Shown: piece by piece, positions 25,712 to 33,999 of the stretch
Position numbering within the stretch: the stretch's first letter is position 1
Layout: the number at the start of each line of letters is the position of its first letter
Assembly (NCBI RefSeq): GCF_000429925.1
Contig: NZ_AUCU01000030.1
Span: forward strand, 1-64,000
Source of the DNA: Desulfatirhabdium butyrativorans DSM 18734
GTDB lineage: Bacteria; Desulfobacterota; Desulfobacteria; Desulfobacterales; Desulfatirhabdiaceae
Reading direction: 5' to 3'
Length of the DNA stretch: 64,000 nt
The notes under the pieces: generated by a model
Told to the model about the DNA's origin: nothing
Database searches by the model: none
What the model saw: the letters and a program-made list of their open reading frames with translations, nothing else
Made by a program: the position numbers and the translations under genes

Positions 25712-25788
25712 GCAGGAACACGGCATGCCGTGTTCCTGCCTTTGGAATAAACTCGATACCGCAGGGGCGACCGGCCGGTGGCCCCTGC
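25712..25788. terminator. Two palindromes between convergent genes
   Basis: A perfect 28-bp palindrome (half site gcaggaacacggca, 25712-25739) is followed by a near-perfect 28-bp one (half gcaggggcgaccgg, 25761-25788, one mismatch pair), the latter a REP-like relative. They sit between the convergent lipocalin and phosphoesterase genes and could end transcription from both sides, although no strong T run follows. Confidence 0.45.
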
Positions 25789-25818
25789 AGATGGCTGCAA
25801 TTGGGATCATGGTCCCGG

Positions 25819-26634
25819 TTATCTTCGATAGCCATCGAGCGCCCGGATGTTCCGGAAATACCGGTTTTCCGACAGACTTCGCTTCAGCTCGGTGCTGTCA
25901 TAGGGGATCCGGTGAAGCGAAAGCGTTGCACGGGCGTCATCCAGAATGAAGCTGTTGGCCGCAAACACCCCGTCCCGGTAAGGTCCGCCCACGCTTCCGG
26001 CTTTCACCCAGTAGCGGCTTGTCTCCTCCATTTTCAGGGTAAACACTGGTTCGTTTTCCGGTTTGTGTATCCGGAGGCGCTGGATCGGGGATGGCTCGCC
26101 CGCGTCCGCCCGCAGCTCGAATACGGCCGGGATATGGTCATGACCACTGACAATGAGCGCGACCGGATAGCGGGACCAGGCCTCGAGACTCTCGCCGAGC
26201 GTTTTCTCGTCGAGGTAGGGAAAATGGGTGATGGCGGGGGGCTCGCCTTCCCGGGGCAGGCTGAACGGGCTGTGGTGGACAACGCTCATGCCCGGATAAT
26301 CCAGGGTGAGCGGCAATTGAGACAGCGTCGTGAGCGCTTCGTTCGATGGATACCGGCAGCAGAGCAGTGCGGCATTGTAGGCGCTTGCCTGCATCCGGTC
26401 CGTCTGATGCGCCAGATCCGGGAAAACGCCTGCCACCATCAGGTCATGATTGCCCGCCACACTGGGTATGGCAAGACGGATCATCCGCTCGTAGGTGCGA
26501 TCTCCGAAAGGAAGCCATCCCACCCAGTCTCCCAGGCAGATCAACCGATCGGCATGCCGTGCCTCGGCATGCCGCAGCACGGCTTCCAGCGCCCAGATGT
26601 TGCCATGAATATCGCCGAAAAAGCAGGTTTTCAT
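25819..26634 (-). CDS. Calcineurin-like metallophosphoesterase
   Basis: The 271-residue protein carries the dimetal motifs GDIHGN (8-13), GDW, GNHD and GHDH in the right order, close to the YfcE/diadenosine phosphatase-like family of small metallophosphoesterases. The substrate is unknown. It is probably cytoplasmic. It lies 7 bases after the upstream crotonase gene, so the two are likely co-transcribed. Confidence 0.85.
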   Translation of the reverse strand: MKTCFFGDIHGNIWALEAVLRHAEARHADRLICLGDWVGWLPFGDRTYERMIRLAIPSVAGNHDLMVAGVFPDLAHQTDRMQASAYNAALLCCRYPSNEALTTLSQLPLTLDYPGMSVVHHSPFSLPREGEPPAITHFPYLDEKTLGESLEAWSRYPVALIVSGHDHIPAVFELRADAGEPSPIQRLRIHKPENEPVFTLKMEETSRYWVKAGSVGGPYRDGVFAANSFILDDARATLSLHRIPYDSTELKRSLSENRYFRNIRALDGYRR

Positions 26635-26641
26635 GACCGTG

Positions 26642-27448
26642 TCATCTCCCCTTGAATTGAGGAACCCGTTTCTCGCTGAAAGCGGCGAATGCCTCCATCA
26701 AGTCCTCGGACAACAGCAATGCCGCATTTTTCTGAGCCACATAGGCGAGTCCGGTTGCAATGTCGTGATCCCGGCTGAAACGGAGCACATCCTTTACCCC
26801 CTGAACGGCAAGCGGTGAGAGCGAGGCGATGTCCGCTGCGATCTGCCCCGCCGCTTCCATCAGGGCCGATGGATCCGGCAGGCAACGGCTCAGCAGGCCC
26901 ATTTCGCATGCTTCCTTTGCCGTAAAATCCCGCCCCGTCAGCGCCAGCTCGGCCGCCCGGCCGTAGCCCACGATGTGGTGCAGCCGCTGCAGCGTTCCCA
27001 GATCGGCAATGATGGCCACCCGGGTTTCCCGGATGCTGAAATAGGCATCATCGCTTGCGATGCGGATGTCGCAGGCGCTGATCAGATCGACGCCTCCGCC
27101 GATGCAGGGCCCGTTGACCGCTGCAATGACGGGCTTGCTGCACATCTCCAAGGCCGAAAAGCTCTGCTGCAGTTTCAAGATGTGTTTTCGCAGGGTTTCC
27201 CGGCCCGAGGCGGAAGCGTCCGTAAGCAGGGCGCCCGCTTCCATCAGATCCAGCCCTGCCGTAAACACGGAACCTTCCGCTCGGAGGATGATCGCCCGCA
27301 CATCGGGTTCCGCCTCGGCTTTCTGGACCAGGGTTTCGAGGGTGGGAAAAAAGTCGAGACCCATTCGGTTCTTCTTTTCCGGTCTGTTCAGTACGATGGA
27401 TGCTACGTGTCCATCGATGTCCATCCGGATGGGAAATTCAGTTGTCAT
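26642..27448 (-). CDS. Crotonase, Delta(3,5)-Delta(2,4)-dienoyl-CoA isomerase-like
   Basis: The 268-residue crotonase follows the ECH1 pattern more than plain enoyl-CoA hydratase: GSVFTAGLDLMEAG, GPCIGGGVDLISACDIR and FSIRETRVAIIADLGTLQRL. E141 and D149 correspond to the catalytic Glu/Asp pair of dienoyl-CoA isomerase, where hydratases have Glu at the second place in a GAGGTQ context. It would help oxidise unsaturated fatty acids with odd-numbered double bonds. It is near, but not in, the acyl-CoA oxidation block. Confidence 0.82.
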   Translation of the reverse strand: MTTEFPIRMDIDGHVASIVLNRPEKKNRMGLDFFPTLETLVQKAEAEPDVRAIILRAEGSVFTAGLDLMEAGALLTDASASGRETLRKHILKLQQSFSALEMCSKPVIAAVNGPCIGGGVDLISACDIRIASDDAYFSIRETRVAIIADLGTLQRLHHIVGYGRAAELALTGRDFTAKEACEMGLLSRCLPDPSALMEAAGQIAADIASLSPLAVQGVKDVLRFSRDHDIATGLAYVAQKNAALLLSEDLMEAFAAFSEKRVPQFKGR

Positions 27449-27713
27449 GGTGCTCCCTCTGCGGTGTTACGGGTTTGAAAGGCGGAAATCCGGGCGCAGA
27501 TCCGGGGTTGGGGCCTGCGCCTTGTGTTTTTGGCCATGTTTTGCCACAATGCCATACAGGGATGAAATCATTCTGCTGCTGCAGGATCCCTGCGGCTTTG
27601 TCTTGATGTAGCTTCACGCAATGGTCCTTGTCAACAAAATCCATGCGGAGGCAAAGTGGAATCGACAGATTCAGCGCGTTTTTCGGCAGCAGTCATCGAG
27701 AGGATCACCGGTA

Positions 27714-29099
27714 ATGGGTTTGCGGATTCACGATACGTTTGATGTTTTCATCGAAGGCATGGCTTTTGGCGGAAACGGGATCGCACACGTCGGCGGAATG
27801 ACGGTGTTTGTGGAAGGCGGCATTGCGCAGGACAGGGCGCGCATCCGGATCGTTCAGAAAAAGAGGCGCTATGCCCTTGCCCGGGTCCTGGAGCTGATCG
27901 AACCCTCGGCGTACCGCGTCGATCCGCCCTGCGCCTACGCGGATCGATGCGGCGGCTGCTCCCTGCAGGGCATGCGCCTGGATATGCAGCGGCAATTCAA
28001 AAAAAGCCATGTGATCGAATCCCTGCAGCATATCGGAAGGATCGAAGAGCCTCCGGTTCTGGAACCGATCGCCTCCCCGCTTGCGCTGGGTTACCGGAAC
28101 AAGGTGGAGTGGACCTGCTCGCCGCTTCGCTGGGTGGCGGAGGGTTCCTCCGGCGATTCGGCGCTGCAACCGGCCATCGGGTTTCATGCGCCCCGGGTGT
28201 TTTCCAAGGTCATCGACATGGAGGCTTGCCTTCTGGTGCCGGAGGCGGGGAACGACATTTATCGTGCGATCCGCTCCATCATTTTCTCCTCCGATCTGCC
28301 CGTATACGACCAGAAACGCCATGAGGGGTTCTGGCGTTTCGTCATGCTGCGGCACTCGGTGTTCGAAGACCGCTGGATGGTCAATGTCATCACCTCCCGC
28401 CAGGAAAACGGCATCTGTACGCGCATGGCCGGGCAACTGCAGGAGCGCTTTCCCGCCATCGGGACCATTGTGAACAATGTGACCGCCAAAAAGGCGCAGA
28501 TCGCTGTAGGAGAGGCTGAAACGGTGCTGAGCGGCCCCGGATACCTGCGGGAGCGGATCGGGGAGCTGGAATTCCGAATCTCGGCCAACTCCTTTTTCCA
28601 GACCAATACCCGGGGGGCGGAGATCCTGTACGAAACCGTTGCCGCATTTGCCGATCTGCAGGGGGATGAAACGGTTCTCGATCTGTACTGCGGAACCGGC
28701 GCCATCGCCCTGTATCTGGCCAAGAGGGCTAAAGCGATCGTCGGCATCGAGCTGGCGCCCTCAGCCGTGGCGGATGCCGCTGCCAATGCAAGGCGAAACG
28801 GCATTGAAAACTGCACGTTTTTTCAGGGGGATATTCGAAAGGCCTACCCGGCCCTGCCGGATCGGCCCGATGTCATCATCCTGGACCCGCCAAGAAGCGG
28901 GCTCCATCCGGACATTGTCAAACATCTGCTTCAGGATGGCCCCGGCCGGATCGTCTATGTTTCCTGCAACCCGACCACCCTGGCCCGGGATGCCGCCATG
29001 CTGGCCGGGCGCTATGCACTGACCCGCGTTCAGCCCATCGACATGTTTCCGCATACGTACCATATCGAATCTGTGGCAGCCCTGGTTCGGATGCCATAG
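27714..29099 (+). CDS. rlmD: 23S rRNA (uracil-C5)-methyltransferase RlmD/RumA
   Basis: The enzyme (461 aa from ATG 27714) methylates a 23S rRNA uridine with SAM. It has an N-terminal TRAM-like beta barrel (1-60), an iron-sulfur site with C73, C79 and C82 (CAYADRCGGC), the SAM motif LDLYCGTGAIALYL, the motif DPPRSGLHPDIV and the catalytic cysteine in YVSCNPTTLARD. The 31 upstream in-frame codons are not family-like and AGAGG precedes 27714, so the shorter start is preferred. RlmC or TrmA-like targets cannot be excluded. Confidence 0.88.
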   Translation: MGLRIHDTFDVFIEGMAFGGNGIAHVGGMTVFVEGGIAQDRARIRIVQKKRRYALARVLELIEPSAYRVDPPCAYADRCGGCSLQGMRLDMQRQFKKSHVIESLQHIGRIEEPPVLEPIASPLALGYRNKVEWTCSPLRWVAEGSSGDSALQPAIGFHAPRVFSKVIDMEACLLVPEAGNDIYRAIRSIIFSSDLPVYDQKRHEGFWRFVMLRHSVFEDRWMVNVITSRQENGICTRMAGQLQERFPAIGTIVNNVTAKKAQIAVGEAETVLSGPGYLRERIGELEFRISANSFFQTNTRGAEILYETVAAFADLQGDETVLDLYCGTGAIALYLAKRAKAIVGIELAPSAVADAAANARRNGIENCTFFQGDIRKAYPALPDRPDVIILDPPRSGLHPDIVKHLLQDGPGRIVYVSCNPTTLARDAAMLAGRYALTRVQPIDMFPHTYHIESVAALVRMP

Positions 29100-29133
29100 C
29101 AGGCCATTTCGCGGTTTTCGGCTCAGACCCTCA

Positions 29134-30288
29134 TTATCCGCTGCGCTTGTCCTTGAGAATGTTGTCCGAAATGACGATGCGCTGGATTTCGCTGGTGCCC
29201 TCGTAGATGGTGAACACACGGGCGTCCCGGTAGAGCCGCTCGACCAGGTAGTCCTTTGTGAAGCCATAACCGCCGTGCATCTGGATGGCTTTGGCCGTAA
29301 TGCGGTTGACCATTTCCGAAGCGAAGAGCTTGGCCATGGATGCCTGAAGCGTGAACCGTTCCCCGCGATCCTTCATGGCGGCTGCGGACAGCATCAATTG
29401 CCTGGCTGCCTCGATTTCGACGGCCATGTCGGCGACGATCCATCGCAGTCCCTGAAATTTGCTGATCTTCTGCCCGAACTGTTCCCGCTCTTTCATGTAT
29501 TTGATCGTCGCATCCAGTGCCGCCTGCGCCACACCGACCGATTGCGCGGCAATGCCGATTCTGCCGCTGTCGAGCGCCTTCATGACGATCTTGAATCCTT
29601 CGCCTTCCTCGCCCAGCCGATTTTCCACAGGCACCCGGCAGTCTTCAAAAATCAGATCCGTCGTATCGGAGCCCCGGAGCCCCATCTTGTCTTCCGTCCT
29701 GCCGACGATGAGACCCGGCGTCGATTTCGGCACGATAAAGGCGCTGATCCCCCGATGCTTGAGCGATTCATCGGTTTTGGCCGTCACGATGACCAGCCCG
29801 CAGTTTTTTCCGGTGGAAATGAACCGTTTGGTTCCCGAAATGACGTACTGATCGCCTTGTTTGACGGCAGTGGTGGCCTGGGATACCGGATCCGATCCGG
29901 CGTGTGGCTCGGTCAGGGCGAAGGCGCCGATGATCTTTCCCTGGGCGAGGGATTTCAGAAAGCGTTTTTTCTGGTCTTCCGTGCCGAACCGGTTGATGCT
30001 CTCGCAGACGATCGAATTGTGCACAGACATCACGACAGCCGTGGATGCGCATGAATAGGCGATCTCGGAGAGGGCCAGCACGTAACTGATGGTATCCGCT
30101 CCCTCTCCGTTGTATTCGGGCGGGATGGTCATGCCCATCAGGCCGAGTTCGCCCATTTTTTTCAGGATGTCGCCGGGAAATGTCTTGTTCTGGTCCCGCT
30201 CGGCAGCGCCTTCGGCCACGACCTTCCGGGAGAATTCGCGCACCATGGTTTGAATCATCAATTGTTCATCGGTCAGGCGATATGTCAT
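29134..30288 (-). CDS. Acyl-CoA dehydrogenase (short-chain type)
   Basis: The 384-residue flavoenzyme oxidises acyl-CoA to trans-2-enoyl-CoA. Landmarks are FALTEPHAGSD, ISGTKRFIS, the long helix block to MHGGYGFTKDYLVERLYRDA and the catalytic glutamate in FTIYEGTSEIQR. The overall pattern is that of butyryl/short-branched-chain dehydrogenases. Start ATG 30288 (MTYRLTDEQLMIQ) follows GGGAGCTTTCTCC; the longer frame has no family match. It is the first step of the pathway continued by the two genes at 31.3-33.4 kb. Confidence 0.93.
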   Translation of the reverse strand: MTYRLTDEQLMIQTMVREFSRKVVAEGAAERDQNKTFPGDILKKMGELGLMGMTIPPEYNGEGADTISYVLALSEIAYSCASTAVVMSVHNSIVCESINRFGTEDQKKRFLKSLAQGKIIGAFALTEPHAGSDPVSQATTAVKQGDQYVISGTKRFISTGKNCGLVIVTAKTDESLKHRGISAFIVPKSTPGLIVGRTEDKMGLRGSDTTDLIFEDCRVPVENRLGEEGEGFKIVMKALDSGRIGIAAQSVGVAQAALDATIKYMKEREQFGQKISKFQGLRWIVADMAVEIEAARQLMLSAAAMKDRGERFTLQASMAKLFASEMVNRITAKAIQMHGGYGFTKDYLVERLYRDARVFTIYEGTSEIQRIVISDNILKDKRSG

Positions 30289-30515
30289 GGAGAAAGCTCC
30301 CTTCGACAGAAACGAAGCATGATGGTCTCGTTCAAGATTGAGAAATGTCCATTTGTGCCATCCCGGCAATGGCCGGAAAGACAACCGAAGAAGGCCGCAA
30401 GCTTTTGCGTTGCGGACGAAAGCTTGCCTGGATCACGATATCCATGATGGGGAGCCACCCCATTTGGATCGATTTGCCATCCTTCGGGAAAATGCGATAC
30501 CGCAAAGCGGCCCGA

Positions 30516-31073
30516 TCAGGGGCTGTAAATCACGACCAGGAGCTCGGCAACGTCATTTCCGACATTTTTCAGGTTGTGCTGGATGCCGGAATTGAAATGG
30601 AGCGAATCCCCCGGGCCGAGCTTGTTCACGTTTTCTCCGACGGTGATTTCGACATTTCCATGCAGTACATACGAGAATTCTTCGCCTTCATGATGGTATC
30701 CGACGCCGGTGTGGTCCTGAAACGGATCGATGGTTACGCGAAAGGCCTTCAGATGTTTGTTTTCCGCCCCCGGCGTCAGCGTGTTGTAGGCGTAATGTTC
30801 GGTCCTTTTGGTGTATTCCTTCACCCGTTTCTTCAGGGATTCTTTCTGCGCTTCGAGCAGCAGACTCGAATCGATTTTCAGCGCTCTCGATATCTGCAAC
30901 AGCGCCCCGACAGGTGGTGTAATTTCGCCGGATTCGATCTGTTTGAGCCTTTCCACCGAAAATCCGGTTTCGTTGGCGATGGCATCGAGAGCAATGTCTT
31001 TTTCAAGCCGATAGGCCTTGATCTTTTGGCCGACGAGGCTTGTTGGTTCCGGTGTCGCTTTTTTCCTGGCCAT
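30516..31073 (-). CDS. XRE-cupin transcriptional regulator
   Basis: The 185-residue regulator has an N-terminal XRE helix-turn-helix (about 12-70: IKAYRLEKDIALDAIANETG) and a C-terminal cupin_2 beta-barrel (about 105-183: GYHHEGEEFSYVLHG, GDSLHFNSGIQH). Such proteins sense a small ligand, or metal, in the cupin. Its location between acyl-CoA dehydrogenase and hydroxyacyl-CoA dehydrogenase genes, same strand, suggests it regulates fatty-acid oxidation. ATG 31073 is used; the upstream ATG (31079) is possible. Confidence 0.88.
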   Translation of the reverse strand: MARKKATPEPTSLVGQKIKAYRLEKDIALDAIANETGFSVERLKQIESGEITPPVGALLQISRALKIDSSLLLEAQKESLKKRVKEYTKRTEHYAYNTLTPGAENKHLKAFRVTIDPFQDHTGVGYHHEGEEFSYVLHGNVEITVGENVNKLGPGDSLHFNSGIQHNLKNVGNDVAELLVVIYSP

Positions 31074-31243
31074 AAACACCTCAATCCCGATCCGGACCGG
31101 ATCGCTTGTATGTCATGAACATCGAAACGTAGGGAGAGGGAAGAGAAAAAAGGGAAAAAGCGGAAAAAGGCTTTTTCGATTTTCATTTCCCGGGTTGGTG
31201 AATCGCCTCCGCCATGAGTATGATCGTGAAAATCAACATGGCT

Positions 31244-31268
31244 TGTAGGGGCGACCGGCTGGTCGCCC
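31244..31268. repeat. REP-like palindrome, truncated
   Basis: tgtaggggcgaccggctggtcgccc-type arm pairs lack the last five bases of the right arm and have one central change. It lies downstream of the hydroxyacyl-CoA dehydrogenase operon end and upstream of the regulator gene. Confidence 0.7.
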
Positions 31269-31343
31269 ATTCTGGTTCTATCACCCCGGCGCAAGCCGCG
31301 GTGACAGAACCAGTCAATGTCCCGTTATGGCAGAAAATGTGCC

Positions 31344-32195
31344 TCAGGAATACTCGTAAAACCCTTTTCCGGTCTTTCTGCCCAGCCATCCAGCCTCCAC
31401 ATATTTCTGCAGCAGCGGGCAGGGGCGGTATTTGGGGTCCTTGAATCCGTTGTAGAGCGTTTCCATGATCGCAAGGCACGTATCGAGCCCGATCAGATCG
31501 GCCAGCGCCAGCGGGCCCATCGGATGGTTCATCCCCAGTTTCATGACGGTGTCGATGTCTTCCCGTTTGCCGACCCCGTGGTACAGGCAATAGATGGCTT
31601 CGTTGATCATCGGCAGGAGAATGCGGTTGGCGATGAAACCGGGATAGTCGTTGGCGAGCGCCGGGGTTTTGCCGAATCGGATGGCCAGATCCCAGGTCGC
31701 CTGGAACGTCTCGTCCGATGTGGCGATGCCGCGGATCACCTCGACCAGTTTCATGACCGGCACGGGGTTCATGAAATGCATGCCGATGAGCTTGGCCGGG
31801 CGTTTGGTCTGGGCTGCGATCCGTCCGATGGGAATCGATGATGTATTGGTGGATAGAATGACCTCGGGTTTGCAGACTTCATCGAGGGTCTTGAAAATCT
31901 GGAATTTGATCTTCTCGTTTTCCGTAGCCGCTTCGACCACGAAATCGGCCCTGGCCATATCGTTGAGGGAAACACTCGAAGAAATGCGGGCCATGACGGC
32001 GGCTTTTTCATCGGTCGTCATTTTGCCTTTCTCGACACTGCGATCGAGGTTCCTGGAGATGGTTTTGATGCCTTTTTCGACAAACTCCGGGGCGATATCG
32101 TTCATGATGACCGAAAGGCCGCTCATGGCGGCGACCTGTGCGATACCGTTTCCCATCTGACCCGAACCGATGACACCGAACGTTTGAATAGCCAT
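31344..32195 (-). CDS. hbd: 3-hydroxybutyryl-CoA dehydrogenase
   Basis: The 283-residue enzyme oxidises 3-hydroxyacyl-CoA to acetoacetyl-CoA with NAD. The Rossmann motif is [14 protein letters not shown] (residues 6-19); the catalytic histidine is in [15 protein letters not shown], with the TSSIPIG and [14 protein letters not shown] blocks. ATG 32195 follows AGGAGTCATTCC. It lies 60 bases after the thiolase gene, same strand; together they make the last two steps of butyryl-CoA oxidation (an enoyl-CoA hydratase is not adjacent). Confidence 0.94.
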   Translation of the reverse strand: MAIQTFGVIGSGQMGNGIAQVAAMSGLSVIMNDIAPEFVEKGIKTISRNLDRSVEKGKMTTDEKAAVMARISSSVSLNDMARADFVVEAATENEKIKFQIFKTLDEVCKPEVILSTNTSSIPIGRIAAQTKRPAKLIGMHFMNPVPVMKLVEVIRGIATSDETFQATWDLAIRFGKTPALANDYPGFIANRILLPMINEAIYCLYHGVGKREDIDTVMKLGMNHPMGPLALADLIGLDTCLAIMETLYNGFKDPKYRPCPLLQKYVEAGWLGRKTGKGFYEYS

Positions 32196-32255
32196 GGAAT
32201 GACTCCTCTTGAATTTTAGATGATGATCGATATTCCGGCTGGTAAGCAACGCAAT

Positions 32256-33431
32256 TTATCGTTTGACGATCAGCGCTACGGCTTCGCCGCCGCCCAGGCA
32301 CAGGGAGGCCAGGCCCGTTTTCACATTTCTCCTGGCCATTTCGTACAACAGCGTCACCAGAATCCGGCACCCGCTGGCGCCGATCGGATGGCCGATGGAT
32401 ACGCTGCCGCCATTCACGTTGACCTTGGCGGCGTCCAGTTGCAATTCCCGCATCACGGCGACGGTCGATCCGCTGAAGGCTTCGTTGATCTCGAACAGAT
32501 CGACATCCTTGAGTGAAATGCCTTCTTTCCTGCAGCATTTGGGTACTGCGAGAATCGGGGCGACCAGAACGTACTTCATGTCGATGCCTGCCGATGCCTG
32601 CGCGCCAATGGTGGCGAGGATCGTGCAACCCAGCTTTTCGGCCTTTTCCCGGGACATCACCACGACGGCTGCCGCACCGTCGCTGATGATGGAAGCGTTG
32701 CCTGCCGTGCCCACGCCATCCGGCTTGAATGCGGGGCGCATTTTGGCCAGGGTTTCATAAGGGGTTTCCTGGGCGCATTCATCGGTATCGAAGCGTTTTA
32801 CCCCGCCTTTTTTCTGGGGAATATCGACAGGCACGATTTCCGGCTGAAAACGCCCGGATCGGATCGATTCCAGGGTGCGCATGTAGGATTCGGCGGCATA
32901 CCGATCCTGATCTTCCCGGCTGACGGAAAATTTCTCCGAGCACAGCTCATTCGATATGCCCATGTGGAAATCGTTCACGATGTCCCATAATCCGTCGTGG
33001 ACCATGTGGTCCTCGATTTTACCGGGGCCCATGCGGTAACCGAAACGGGCCTTGTCGAGATAGTACGGGGCCCGGCTCATGGACTCCATGCCGCCTGCCA
33101 CCACAACCTCGGCATCGCCGGTCTGGATGGCCTGGGCGGCGAGCATGACGGCCTTGAGCGCGGAACCGCAGACCTTGTTGATGGTGAGGCATTCGACTTC
33201 CCAGGGAAGCCCTGCCTGTACGGCAGCTTGCCTTGCCGGGTTCTGGCCATAGCCGCAGGGAAGAACCTGTCCCATGATGACTTCATTGATTTGGGCCGGA
33301 TCGATGGATGCCCTCCGGATGGCTTCCTGGATGACAATGGCGCCAAGACGGGTTGCACCGAACTCGGCAAGGGTTCCATTGAAACTTCCGACCGGCGTTC
33401 GGACGGCACTGACAATTACAGCTTCTTTCAT
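32256..33431 (-). CDS. Acetyl-CoA acetyltransferase (thiolase)
   Basis: The 391-residue thiolase cleaves acetoacetyl-CoA to two acetyl-CoA, or runs in reverse. Catalytic residues are C88 (INKVCGSALKAV), H348 (GGSVSIGHPIGASG) and C378 (LASLCLGGGE). Length and motifs fit the AtoB/PhaA type. Start is ATG 33431 with GGAGCAACGCC upstream. It is the first gene of a two-gene operon with hbd. Confidence 0.94.
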   Translation of the reverse strand: MKEAVIVSAVRTPVGSFNGTLAEFGATRLGAIVIQEAIRRASIDPAQINEVIMGQVLPCGYGQNPARQAAVQAGLPWEVECLTINKVCGSALKAVMLAAQAIQTGDAEVVVAGGMESMSRAPYYLDKARFGYRMGPGKIEDHMVHDGLWDIVNDFHMGISNELCSEKFSVSREDQDRYAAESYMRTLESIRSGRFQPEIVPVDIPQKKGGVKRFDTDECAQETPYETLAKMRPAFKPDGVGTAGNASIISDGAAAVVVMSREKAEKLGCTILATIGAQASAGIDMKYVLVAPILAVPKCCRKEGISLKDVDLFEINEAFSGSTVAVMRELQLDAAKVNVNGGSVSIGHPIGASGCRILVTLLYEMARRNVKTGLASLCLGGGEAVALIVKR

Positions 33432-33999
33432 GGCGTTGCTCCTCTCTCACACATTCTGATCCGGGTTTCGGGCTTACTGCCGCCGCCATATCCTCCCAGA
33501 CTACTGACTTCTGTCTTCCAATCCCTGAGCCAATTGCAAAAGTCCTCCGCTGTCATTCCGGCGAAAGTCGAATATCAGGAGTCAGGAGTCAGGAGTCAGA
33601 AGAAAGCGGATGGCTCCCATTTTTTGTAGCTTGCTCCTGCGACTTTCATTAACCGGGGTGCAGCCCCGGCTGCATGGGGGCTTCCGGCGAAATATGCTGG
33701 TTCTGTCTCCTGTCTCCTGTCTCCTGACTTCTGTCTCCTGACTTCTGTCTTCTGTCTTCTGTCTTCTGACTCCTGATTTCTGTCTTCTGTCTTCTGACTC
33801 CTGATTTCTGTCTTCTGTCTTCTGACTCCTGATTTCTGTCTTCTGTCTTCTGACTCCTGATTTCTGACTTCTGTCTTCTGTCTTCTGACTCCTGATTTCT
33901 GACTTCTGTCTTCTGACTCCTGATTTCTGACTTCTGTCTCCTGACTTCTGACTTCTGTCTCCTGACTTCTGACTTCTGTCTCCTGACTCCTGCCTACAA
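33432..33999. repeat. Gap with dispersed repeat and a long heptanucleotide array
   Basis: No gene is seen. A copy of the second repeat family (ccaattgcaaaagtcct … cattccggcgaaag) lies at about 33529-33566. From 33701 to 33993 the DNA is a near-continuous array of 7-base units of the form tCTGaCT, tCTGtCT and cCTGaTT, about 42 units, with higher-order blocks of three. It ends 6 bases before the stop of the mutase gene. Confidence 0.88.

Noticed and set aside
33701-33993. Possible CRISPR array
   Set aside because: The period is 7 bases without unique spacers and there are no cas genes.
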